DNA of 42,705 nt, taken from positions 1 through 42,705 of the forward strand of contig JWZX01002967.1 in the NCBI GenBank assembly GCA_001275005.1. The letters run 5' to 3'. Both the position numbers and the translations under genes were made by a program. Positions within the stretch are counted from its first letter, which is position 1, and each line of letters starts with the position of its first letter. Below the pieces are notes generated by a model that searched no databases, was not told the origin of the DNA, and saw only the letters and a list, made by a program, of their open reading frames with translations. Positions 8,615 through 16,478 of this stretch are shown here, one piece after another. The DNA is from Chrysochromulina tobinii (lineage: Eukaryota > Haptophyta > Prymnesiales > Chrysochromulinaceae).

Positions 8615-9610
8615 CTATGCTGGTGGTTCCGGAGGCGGGGCGGCCCCGGGCTCTGCTGCAGCTGCGGGCTCCGCTGCAGCTGCGGGCTCTGCTGCAGCTG
8701 CGGGCTCTGCTGCAGCTGCGGGCTCTGCTGCAGCTGCGGGCTCTGCTGCAGCTGCGGGCTCTGCTGCAGCTGCGGGCTCTGCTGGCTGGGCCGCCGGCGC
8801 GGTAGGCTCCAATACGGGCCGGTCTTTCTTGGCTCTCGGCGGTTGCGGGACGTACGGGCCTGCTTGCCTTACAAAAAAGTCCTTATAGAAGATGAGTGGC
8901 TCCTGGGGCCGGTCGGCAAGCTCGTAGAGCTCGATTAGCGCTTTGGTGAGCAAGTCGTACGCCCCAGAGTCTCTGAGGTACTTGGACAATTGTTCTTTCT
9001 CCGCATCCGACAATACTGGTCCTTGCGTCTTGCCACGACCAGCATCCGTGTGTGCCCAGTCTCGTAGCCAAGGTACCGGACCTGGATGTAGGTCGACCTC
9101 GCCCTTCCTCCATGCATTAGTGAGCGCCACGAGCGCCTCCGCCAGCAGCGCTTTAGCGCCCGACTCGTCTGCGTAGGCATTGAAGGCATCCTTGAGGGGG
9201 TCCGCAGGAACGGTGGTTGGGCGCGCGACCGGCAAAGGCGCCGCGGACGCCATCACAACCGCTTCAAGCTCTGCTCGAAAGTTCGAATCGCTCAGAACGA
9301 CGCGCTTCCAGAAACGATCCGACTCATCACAGACGGACGCGGCGCGCGGCCGAGAGTGCATACCAATCGCAAAACCCCATAATTGGAAAACGCAAATGAG
9401 AACCCAGAAAATGACCGTGACGACCCTGCTCGGGCCTGTGTGCTGCTGCTCTTCACGTTCAGCCGCCTCCTTCGGTCTTGGCCTCGTCTGTGGCTGGTGG
9501 GTGCTGCACGGTGTCTGGACCACGCCAGACGCATTGAACTCCGGTCTGATTCCATCGATGCCCAGTCCTGCTCCTCCTCGTGCGACAATGGTGCTAGGAG
9601 TGTTGAGCAC
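8615..9610 (-). CDS. Membrane protein with two MYCBP-like repeats and Ala/Glu/Pro tail
   Basis: Encodes 331 residues from 9610. Residues about 63-84 are a strong single membrane segment (VVTVIFWVLICVFQLWGFAI). Residues about 207-247 (LSKYLRDSGAYDLLTKALIELYEL, then a Pro-Gln-Glu-Pro turn) match the short helical family of c-Myc-binding protein (MYCBP/AMY-1). An earlier segment at about 138-185 (FNAYADESGAKALLAEALVAL) looks like a second, diverged copy. MYCBP binds AKAP scaffolds, and homologues occur in cilia. The tail is seven copies of a PAAAAE hexapeptide. The 5' part overlaps the opposite-strand glycosyltransferase; if translation starts at Met84 (9361) the membrane segment is lost and the overlap vanishes. 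Confidence 0.65.
   Translation of the reverse strand: MLNTPSTIVARGGAGLGIDGIRPEFNASGVVQTPCSTHQPQTRPRPKEAAEREEQQHTGPSRVVTVIFWVLICVFQLWGFAIGMHSRPRAASVCDESDRFWKRVVLSDSNFRAELEAVVMASAAPLPVARPTTVPADPLKDAFNAYADESGAKALLAEALVALTNAWRKGEVDLHPGPVPWLRDWAHTDAGRGKTQGPVLSDAEKEQLSKYLRDSGAYDLLTKALIELYELADRPQEPLIFYKDFFVRQAGPYVPQPPRAKKDRPVLEPTAPAAQPAEPAAAAEPAAAAEPAAAAEPAAAAEPAAAAEPAAAAEPAAAAEPGAAPPPEPPA
8651..8776. repeat. 18-bp minisatellite, seven units
   Basis: Seven tandem units of CTCTGCTGCAGCTGCGGG (the second unit has one C for T), in register from 8651 to 8776. On the minus strand each unit encodes one Pro-Ala-Ala-Ala-Ala-Glu hexapeptide of the tail of the MYCBP-like protein. Each unit contains the palindrome GCAGCTGC. 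Copy number is likely variable between strains. Confidence 0.95.
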
Positions 9611-10754
9611 AGAGCACCTGAAGGACCGTCGCCAGCGGCTACGCGTCCTCTACCGAGGCGCGCACGAGCTCGGCGTGGATGTTCGATACGTGCTCAGTGC
9701 CGAATGGTTGGCTGAGTGCGGATCGCAGAGTGCAAGCGAATGGTGCACAGAGAGTCATGCACACGGAGCTCTGGAGGCCGATGAGGTGGCCGTGCCAACG
9801 GCCCAGCCGCGTTGGACGCGCAATCGCGGGCCATGGGAGCAGCTCTGTTCAAGGGAGCGCATCATGGCTTTCAAAACGGTGGGCTGGTTCGTACATGCCC
9901 AGCGCTGGCAGGCTAAGTGGTATGGGGTCACAGATGATGACGCGCTCATCGATCTGCCTCCCTTGCTGCTGCTGTTAGACGCTGCACCGTTGGGTCCATC
10001 ATGGGCGGGGGTTGCAAACTACTACTATCTGAACGCGACCTCGCTAGAGGCTGCCCGGCAGAACAAGACCCGCAAGCCGGCGTGGCTACCTCGCCTTCAG
10101 TGCCACGCCGTTGGTATAGCTGGCGCTCTCAACCTGGGGCGTCGGCATGGCTGCGAGGGCTATGGGCCCTACCCATTCATGCTAGGCTCACTGAACCTCA
10201 TGTCGCGCGAGCTGCATGCGTGGGCCATCAACCCCTTGCAAGCCCTCCTCCACCGTCTCGAGGCGGTCTCCTGCCCGCCGGGCGGTGATGCCGTTCCAGG
10301 CTTTATCATCGCGCAGCACCCCGTGGTAAACCTGATCAACTTGGACGGCGCTTTGGGACGCTTTGATGTTGACTGGAGCGGCGGTCGATGGAGGGGCTCG
10401 CCGTCACTGCTTGCTCACCGGGTAAGGACACAAGAAACCTTCCAGCTCGTACGCCGCGACTTCAACGCCACACGAAACGCCCACGGAACGCAAGGTGGGT
10501 TCGCACGCTATTGCGCGACGCGCCCTCCTGGCGGAAGCCAGCGGCGATGGCATCGCGAAGCGCAGAGACGCTTCTGTCGTGCGGCGGCCCTCAGCCTGCC
10601 GTGCGAGCGCTGGGCGACGCAAGATCGCAGCGTGCTTATGCTCCCGTGCTGCCATGGGTGGCGCGTCTGCTCGACGCCTCCCCCGTTATCAAACCCGACA
10701 CGTTTCGTTGGTATGGATAACAGCAGTTCCAGTAGTTACACACGCGCGCAGTGA
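9396..10754 (+). CDS. GT31-like glycosyltransferase (type II membrane protein)
   Basis: Encodes 452 residues from the ATG at 9396; a second ATG at 9411 is as good. Residues about 20-45 (AASFGLGLVCGWWVLHGVW) can form a Golgi signal anchor. The catalytic part resembles beta-1,3-glycosyltransferases of family GT31: MVLGVLSTEHLKDRRQRLR (family pattern of a hydrophobic strand then RR), VDVRYVLS, the metal-binding acidic motif YGVTDDDALIDLP preceded by a KTVGWF helix, and PYPFMLGSLNLMSREL, which matches the acceptor-side strand. Substrates are UDP-sugars in the family; the sugar here is unknown. The C-terminal 90 residues are Arg/Ser-rich and low complexity. Its 5' end overlaps the opposite-strand MYCBP-like gene. 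Confidence 0.75.
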   Translation: MRTQKMTVTTLLGPVCCCSSRSAASFGLGLVCGWWVLHGVWTTPDALNSGLIPSMPSPAPPRATMVLGVLSTEHLKDRRQRLRVLYRGAHELGVDVRYVLSAEWLAECGSQSASEWCTESHAHGALEADEVAVPTAQPRWTRNRGPWEQLCSRERIMAFKTVGWFVHAQRWQAKWYGVTDDDALIDLPPLLLLLDAAPLGPSWAGVANYYYLNATSLEAARQNKTRKPAWLPRLQCHAVGIAGALNLGRRHGCEGYGPYPFMLGSLNLMSRELHAWAINPLQALLHRLEAVSCPPGGDAVPGFIIAQHPVVNLINLDGALGRFDVDWSGGRWRGSPSLLAHRVRTQETFQLVRRDFNATRNAHGTQGGFARYCATRPPGGSQRRWHREAQRRFCRAAALSLPCERWATQDRSVLMLPCCHGWRVCSTPPPLSNPTRFVGMDNSSSSSYTRAQ

Positions 10755-11251
10755 GAATGTGCGCATCGCTGCATGCACGTGATTCACATTGACATTCGGT
10801 GCTCGATGGCGGAAGGCCGGTCTAGTTAGTAGATTTCCGTCACCCGCGAAGCGCGCGGGCGCGGGCATAACGTAATGCGATTTAATAGCCGCCCGTAACG
10901 CCCGCTAACGTAAGGGCGGTACGCGGAGCTTTTGCTTCCAGCTTTGTACGCTGCCTGCCGGCAATCTATGTCTCGCCGCCGCCGGCTCGTCGCTCGACTA
11001 CGAGTCTATTTCACATGCTATTTCATCGAGATCTGGGCGGCGCGATAGCGCTCACGTCACGACGAGGCGAGGAGCCTGTCCTAGCTTGGAGCCTGTCCAA
11101 GACATTCGAACGGAGGTTCTCGGTAGTCCGGGTCCGTTCGGAGCACGGACAGGGGGATTGCCTACCGCTGTACACCCCGCCCGCGCGATTTCGCGCAAAA
11201 ACTTTTCCGCGACCAGTTCAACCGTTATAGTTTATCTAACGTAAAAGCAGA
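10755..11251. other. Intergenic stretch
   Basis: About 500 bp between the 3' ends of convergent genes (GT31-like and PHD/Tudor). It contains short CGCCCG/TAACG-type repeats around 10870-10915. No gene or RNA is seen. Confidence 0.6.
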
Positions 11252-14200
11252 TCATTCAGACGCTCGGGCGGCGGCGCTTCGCCGCCGCTTCCCCTCCGGC
11301 AACGAGTCCGCAAGGGGCATGCCAGTGTGCCAATCGATGACGATTGCCTGCCGCTGCCGGCGCTCGAGGTCGGCCGCGGCGCGCTCGGCCTCGAAGCGCG
11401 CCTCCTCCTCCGCGGCCGCGCGCGCCGCCTCGCGCGCGCGCGCGGCCACGCGCACCGCCTCAGCTTCCTCCAGTGTGAAAAGCGGCCCACCGCGCTCGTC
11501 CCAACCGCCATGGCTCAAGTGGACAGCGCAGAGTAAGCCCTTGAGCGACGTCAGTCGCGAGCGATCGAAGCGAAGGCCGAGCGTGAGGGAGCCGTCGACG
11601 TCGGCATGGTCGCCAGCTTCGGCGAGCGGCTGGAGCCAGTGGACGTGGACGCTGCTCTTGATGAGGCCTCCCGTACTTGAGTCGGCAAAGAGGCCTTCTT
11701 CGACCATGGCGAGCCGTACGCCGCACAGGGCAAACCGCGCACTGAGCGGCTGCGAGCGGTCGGCGTCGTCGGCCGCGTCACCGCGCGGCCGCGCGCCCAC
11801 AAACGCCACGTGCGAATGCCGAGGATGCATCAGGGTGTGCGTGGCGGTGCTCGCAGCAGCGGCACCACGGCACGGGCGCACACGCCGCCGCGGCTTCTGT
11901 GCCTCAAAGTCACCATCGTCGTACTGCACGTCCACATCACCGTTGGTCCACAGCTGTGTGATGGTACCTGGCCACCATTCCTCGTCGTCGGCGGTGCCGT
12001 ACTGAGCCTCGACGCGTGCACCGACGAAGAGCTCGCGACCGCCGCCACCGCCGCGCCGCCGCTCGCCGCCGCTGACTGCCGCGCTGCCCGTACCGTCGCC
12101 CTCGTCGTCGTCGCCCTCGTCGTCGCCGCCCTCGCTGCCGTCGGCATTGCCGTCGCCGTCCTCGTCGCCGGCCGTGCAAGCGACGGCACCCGAGGATGAA
12201 ATGCCAATTACACCCGAGGACGGAATGCCGAGCAGCGTAGCCGACGCGAGCGGGTGCGATGGTGGCAGTCCGAGCTGACCTCCACCGCCGCCGGAGCTCG
12301 CGGCCGTCTGCCGACCGAATAGGGCTGCCATCGCTATGCGCACCCATTCGGGCGTTGTGATAGGCGATGTGTCGGGGATGGTGTCGGGGGTTGCGTCGGT
12401 CGTCGGGGCGTCCGCGTCGGCCGTAACAGCTGGCGCATTCCTCGCTCCCGCGCCCGCCGCTGTGCCGTGACGGAGACGGCTCGGGGCCAGAAGCACAGGG
12501 AACGGGCAGCCGTCCCATACCACACGTGCCGCCTCTGGCAGCGCCGCGTAGAGCGCATCTCGTACGAGACGGTTATGACGCATCATGAGGCGCCGCTTGA
12601 CCGCGCGCTTGAGGGCACGCTTGCCGGCCGCTGAGAGCGGCACGCCGAGAGGGCGCGCGGCCTGCTGCCGCTGCTGCCGGCGTGAACGCAGCCGCCGCCG
12701 GCGGCGCTCCGGTTCACTCGAGCCCACTCGTGGAGGCGCCACAGGAAGGACCTCACTCAGCTTAATGAGTGCGCGCGCATGCTTCTCGAAGAGCTTCAGG
12801 TCCTCAGCCGCGTCGTCCTTGAAACCACGACGGCTGTTGGCCGCATGCCAGCTGGCGGAGACGGCAAGGTCGACGATGGTGCCTGCGAGCGCCGCGGGCA
12901 GACGGCGTGCGAGCGCAGCGGCGTGGAGCTCGAAGGCCCGCCTCGCGTTCTCAGCAGCATCGGCCTGGCCAAGGCGCTCGTGTGACGCCCGTGCGGCCGC
13001 CTCAGAGCACAGCCGATGGCACACATCCACAAGCTCGTCCGGCAGCGCCGCGAGCAGCTTGGCCCGGTGCTCCTCCACTGATGTGAGCGCCCGCCGTGCG
13101 TCCACACGCAGCCCAGAGAGTTCATTGGCCATCTGCCAGGCTGAATTCCAGGAGAGCCACTTGAGAGCCTCGGCGAGCGGCGCGGTCGGCAAGGGCGTGC
13201 CGCGCCAGAGCGGCGGCCACGTGTCATCGAGGCGCCCGAGGCAGCGCTCCGCGTCCTCGAGGGCGGTGAAGGAGGACGCTGCTACTGAGGACGCCGCCGA
13301 GCCTGCCCCATCACCGCCCTGCGTCGCGGCGGCTGCCGCGTGCTCCGTCGCCGCTGCAGCGAGCTCAACGAGGGTCGTCACCAGCGCCGCAGGCAGCCGA
13401 TGTGCGAGGGTCGCCGCGTGCGCGTCGAAAACTCGTTTCGCCTTGACGATGGCGGCGGGGGCCTGGTCGGCGTCAGGAGAAGGCCCGCGACGCTCGTTGG
13501 AGGCGGTTGCTGTCGCCATCCGCTTCGCCGCCGTCTCCCAGCATAGCCCCACACACGCCTCGACGATCTTCTCCGCCAGCAGAGTGCCGAGCGTCGTCGT
13601 CGCAGCGAACAACGCCTTTCTAGCGGCCTTTGCCCCCTCCATGTTCGCGGCGCGCTCGTGGGCAAAGTGCCACGCGGTGCTCCATGCGATTGCGCGCAGG
13701 CACGGCGCGATCACCGGCGACGTGACCGGTGCCGCCACCATCTTGCAGATACACGACGGACAGAGCCAATCGCCCTGCGGCACCGCATCGAGCGCAGGCA
13801 CGAGGCACGTGGTGTGATATGCGCGCTCGCAGCCCGCGCCATCGCAGAGGAGCATCTCGTTGCCCTCAGCCCACCACGTCTGTGCACACACTTGGCAGGC
13901 CGAGTCCTCATCCTCGTTCGCCGACCGAGCGCACGTAGGGCACAGCCACTCGCCTTCGGGCACCGCATCCAGCGCTGGCCTCAGGCATTTGGTGTGAAAC
14001 GCGCGCTCGCAGCCCGGCCCGTCACAAAGGAGCATCCAGTTGCCCTCGACCCACCAGCCCTCTCCGCATGTGGTGCAGATCGCGTCCTCGCCCTCCTCGG
14101 CATCGGGCGTGCTTGCACGTAGCATGTCTTCGTCGGTATCGTCACCTTTTTTGCCCCTGGGATTCATTACCTTTGAGGAGCCGCCGCCGCCACCGCCTGC

Positions 14201-14281
14201 CGTGCGCTTGGACGCACCGGACTCATTCGGCTCCTTGGGTACCTTGCACGCCTTTGACTTTTTGCCCCTGGGCGCACTCAT
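11252..14281 (-). CDS. Large chromatin protein: two PHD fingers, helical repeats, Tudor domain
   Basis: Encodes 1009 residues from the ATG at 14281 (the frame opens at 14311). A basic, Gly-rich head is followed by two tandem PHD fingers at about 67-117 and 125-174, each with the full Cys4-His-Cys3 set (CTTC, LLCDGPGC, FHTKC, WLCPTC); they are so alike that they look recently duplicated. Residues about 185-515 hold two long copies of an Ala/Trp-rich helical unit (KRVFDAHAATLAHRLPAAL against RRAFELHAAALARRLPAAL). After a basic patch and acidic Asp/Gly/Glu runs comes a Tudor-like domain at about 750-800 (VGARVEAQYG, EWWPGTI, GDVDVQYDDGD). A charged coiled coil lies near 935-985. PHD and Tudor domains read histone tails, so a nuclear chromatin role is likely. 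No introns are seen. Confidence 0.85.
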   Translation of the reverse strand: MSAPRGKKSKACKVPKEPNESGASKRTAGGGGGGSSKVMNPRGKKGDDTDEDMLRASTPDAEEGEDAICTTCGEGWWVEGNWMLLCDGPGCERAFHTKCLRPALDAVPEGEWLCPTCARSANEDEDSACQVCAQTWWAEGNEMLLCDGAGCERAYHTTCLVPALDAVPQGDWLCPSCICKMVAAPVTSPVIAPCLRAIAWSTAWHFAHERAANMEGAKAARKALFAATTTLGTLLAEKIVEACVGLCWETAAKRMATATASNERRGPSPDADQAPAAIVKAKRVFDAHAATLAHRLPAALVTTLVELAAAATEHAAAAATQGGDGAGSAASSVAASSFTALEDAERCLGRLDDTWPPLWRGTPLPTAPLAEALKWLSWNSAWQMANELSGLRVDARRALTSVEEHRAKLLAALPDELVDVCHRLCSEAAARASHERLGQADAAENARRAFELHAAALARRLPAALAGTIVDLAVSASWHAANSRRGFKDDAAEDLKLFEKHARALIKLSEVLPVAPPRVGSSEPERRRRRLRSRRQQRQQAARPLGVPLSAAGKRALKRAVKRRLMMRHNRLVRDALYAALPEAARVVWDGCPFPVLLAPSRLRHGTAAGAGARNAPAVTADADAPTTDATPDTIPDTSPITTPEWVRIAMAALFGRQTAASSGGGGGQLGLPPSHPLASATLLGIPSSGVIGISSSGAVACTAGDEDGDGNADGSEGGDDEGDDDEGDGTGSAAVSGGERRRGGGGGRELFVGARVEAQYGTADDEEWWPGTITQLWTNGDVDVQYDDGDFEAQKPRRRVRPCRGAAAASTATHTLMHPRHSHVAFVGARPRGDAADDADRSQPLSARFALCGVRLAMVEEGLFADSSTGGLIKSSVHVHWLQPLAEAGDHADVDGSLTLGLRFDRSRLTSLKGLLCAVHLSHGGWDERGGPLFTLEEAEAVRVAARAREAARAAAEEEARFEAERAAADLERRQRQAIVIDWHTGMPLADSLPEGKRRRSAAARASE

Positions 14282-14773
14282 TGTCGACACAGTGTGCCGT
14301 AAAGAGCACACACGCGGCGGATGAAGTCGCGTCTGTCATTCATTCCACAACACAATCACGCCCTGTCATCGACCCTGTCACGCACCTACCGGGTAGAATT
14401 CCTCCAAACTCTAAAGAGTGAAGGGCAACACCTCGCAAGTGTTACATGTAACGTTCACGCGACACGCAGCGCTTTTAACAGTCAATGGTTGTAATTCTAG
14501 TAATTCGACACCCAAGACATTTAACACGACTACACAGCGACTGAGGGACTGTGGGACTGAAACTAACATAGCGAGGATAACACGACAACAGTCGGAAATG
14601 ACATTACCAAATGAAGAGTAACTGTAAAGTAGTATCCACGTATCGATCCGCACAGTGTAGATCCGCTGCACGGGATCGGGCATGGGGATCGGGACTACAT
14701 TGTTCATAGTAACTCCAGCAAATTGTCAACCGACAGACCGGAGACTGAGGCAGAACGCGACGGTCAGAATCGC
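14282..14773. other. Intergenic stretch upstream of the PHD/Tudor gene
   Basis: About 490 bp with lower GC. It holds the 5' flank of the PHD/Tudor gene and the 3' flank of the small membrane-protein gene (both on the minus strand). No RNA gene or repeat was recognised. Confidence 0.6.
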
Positions 14774-15277
14774 TCACTGGAGCTGGAAGTCTAACACAAC
14801 GTTCGCCGGTGTGCACAGATCTGGGAGGGCGCAGATGAAGCCGCGAGAGACGTTGAACACGAAATCGCCGATGGTGAGCAGCACGAAGAGCAGCACGAGA
14901 GTCACCTGCCCGGCACCCTGCTCCTTGAGATTGGCCCAGATGGTGGAAGCACGCTCGAGGGGCGGAGGCGGCGGCAGGGCCGCGCGGCGGCGCAGCTGGT
15001 TGACGCGCTCTCCTTGGAACGCGTCCACGGAGGCCCATTTGAAGAAAGTTGTGTTCCCGCCGCTGCGTTCTGCACCGCCTTCAGTGCACATGGTCACAGA
15101 GCCCAGTCTGGGCTTGGGAGTCGTGTTGGGCGTCGTGTTGGGCATGGAGGGTTGCGGCTGCGAGACGCTCGGAAGCTTGAGCGGGTACGACTTGTACCTG
15201 CTCCCGTCCGCCTTGGTCGCTGAGCGCACCTCGTGCTCGAGCTCGAGCAGCGGCCCCGCCGCGAGGTCCTGAGGCAT
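14774..15277 (-). CDS. Small single-pass membrane protein, unknown function
   Basis: Encodes 167 residues. The first 110 are polar and Pro/Thr-rich, including MPNTTPNTTPKP and a RRRAALPPPPP run. Residues about 117-150 contain one clear membrane segment (VTLVLLFVLLTIGDFVF), followed by a short Cys-containing tail (CALPDLC). No family recognised. The initiator ATG lies in the first unit of a 10-bp minisatellite, so the true 5' end may lie elsewhere or in a further exon. Confidence 0.5.
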   Translation of the reverse strand: MPQDLAAGPLLELEHEVRSATKADGSRYKSYPLKLPSVSQPQPSMPNTTPNTTPKPRLGSVTMCTEGGAERSGGNTTFFKWASVDAFQGERVNQLRRRAALPPPPPLERASTIWANLKEQGAGQVTLVLLFVLLTIGDFVFNVSRGFICALPDLCTPANVVLDFQLQ

Positions 15278-15370
15278 TCAGAGGTCATCAGAGGCCATCA
15301 GAGGTCATCGGAGGTCATCAGAGGTCATCAGAGGCCATCCGAGGTCATCGGAGGTCATCGGAGGCCATCA
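15271..15370. repeat. 10-bp minisatellite, ten units in perfect register
   Basis: Ten consecutive decamers of consensus GAGGTCATCA/G fill 15271-15370 with no insertions, varying only at a few positions (GAGGCCATC, GAGGCATTCA). On the minus strand every unit carries an ATG. The tract holds the stop codon of the VOC gene (15345-15347) and the start codon of the next gene (15275-15277). Confidence 0.95.
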
Positions 15371-16292
15371 CAGCCGGTGCTGGCGGAGCATGGGTCACCT
15401 CCGGGTCGACGACCGTTAATATTCGGAACATGCACTGCTCCAAAGCTTCTTCGAGGGTGAGCGCGCGCCGCTTGAAGCGGTGGTTGACGTAGCACACGCC
15501 GAGCGCCTCCGCCTTGGCGTACGCCTCGCGCAGGTCGGCGAGGTAGAGAGAGAGGTGCGCGCCATGGTTGACAGGCTTCCCGTTCTCGTCACTTCCAAGC
15601 TCCGCGTGGGACATGCTCTCACGCGCGCCGCACGCAAACGTGAGCGTCTGCCGGGGTGCGCCGTCCGCTCGCGTGTCGCCAGCCGCCAGCACGAGGCGCT
15701 CCGCGTCGCAGGAGAGCGCCGGCATGCCGAGCACATACTCGTAGAAGCGCGCGACGCCCGCGAGGGGCGTGCCCATGGGCACGCGCACCGTCAAATCCAG
15801 CAGCGCACGCGCGTCCGAAGACTCGGCGCCCGGCTGCGCGCCCCGCGGATCGGCTGCCTCCTCAAGCTGCACCAGGTGGAAGCGCGTGCCCCACGGGTCT
15901 ATGAGCGAGAGCTTGCCCTCGTCGGCCGCCATGCTCGCAAACTTGGACTCTGCCAGCACTGGCGGAGGCGACGCAAGCCGGGCACGCACCCCTTCGAGCG
16001 AATCGTACCCGAGCGTGACGACACCGTCGAAGACTTGCGCGTGAGGCTTGCCAGCGGGCAGATGGAACTGGTGCGCGCCCGCATTCGCCCAGAGCGTTCC
16101 CTTGCCAGCCTCAAGGTTCTCAACCTTCCGAGGGTCGAGCGTGCAGCCCAAGATGTCCACGTAGAATGCAGTGAGAAGATCGTGCCGACCTTGCTCGTGG
16201 TTGATGTTGAGGTGGTCGATGAGATGCACGTTGCTAGTTCGTCTGAGCGCAAAGCTCGTGATCGCCAGGACAACCAACAAAGAACCGGCCAT
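15345..16292 (-). CDS. Two-domain VOC (glyoxalase/dioxygenase-fold) protein
   Basis: Encodes 315 residues. The N-terminus (MAGSLLVVLAITSFALRR) is a short signal peptide or anchor. Residues about 22-145 form a first vicinal-oxygen-chelate module: LIDHLNINH, LTAFYVDILGC, then IDPWGTRFHLVQLEE. Residues about 160-300 form a second: LLDLTVRVPMG, GVARFYEYVLGMP, GAHLSLYLADL. VOC proteins bind a divalent metal in paired beta-alpha-beta-beta-beta units and act as glyoxalases, dioxygenases or resistance proteins. Candidate metal ligands are visible in module 1 (His of NINH, Glu of QLEE) and less clearly in module 2, so a pseudo-enzyme is possible. It ends inside a minisatellite, which supplies its last codons, and is divergent from the nucleoside-hydrolase gene. 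Confidence 0.75.
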   Translation of the reverse strand: MAGSLLVVLAITSFALRRTSNVHLIDHLNINHEQGRHDLLTAFYVDILGCTLDPRKVENLEAGKGTLWANAGAHQFHLPAGKPHAQVFDGVVTLGYDSLEGVRARLASPPPVLAESKFASMAADEGKLSLIDPWGTRFHLVQLEEAADPRGAQPGAESSDARALLDLTVRVPMGTPLAGVARFYEYVLGMPALSCDAERLVLAAGDTRADGAPRQTLTFACGARESMSHAELGSDENGKPVNHGAHLSLYLADLREAYAKAEALGVCYVNHRFKRRALTLEEALEQCMFRILTVVDPEVTHAPPAPAVMASDDLR

Positions 16293-16478
16293 CGTCCGAG
16301 GCCGCGTGGCGTTCTGTGCGCGCTGGCCCGGTTCGCAAGGGTTCGGCTACACGGCAAAAAGAACGTGGGCCGTCGCGGCGAGACGTGCTCCGGGTGCGGC
16401 GGTCACGCACGAGAAGTTTGCGGATTGAAGAGGCAGATGAGAGAGCGTTGACACGTGTACTGAGCTGAACTTCTCAAC

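Noticed and set aside
8651-8776. Regular repeat as a possible CRISPR array
   Set aside because: Units are directly contiguous with no spacers and encode a hexapeptide repeat; it is a coding minisatellite.
12585-13817. 410-codon open frame on the plus strand
   Set aside because: It is antisense to the PHD/Tudor gene, consists of Arg/Ser/Ala-rich sequence and has no domain; GC-rich coding DNA often opens such shadow frames.
15271-15370. Decamer tract as an array of binding sites for a regulator
   Set aside because: Nothing in the sequence identifies a protein site; a simple minisatellite explains it. Kept only as a repeat with possible effects on reading frames.
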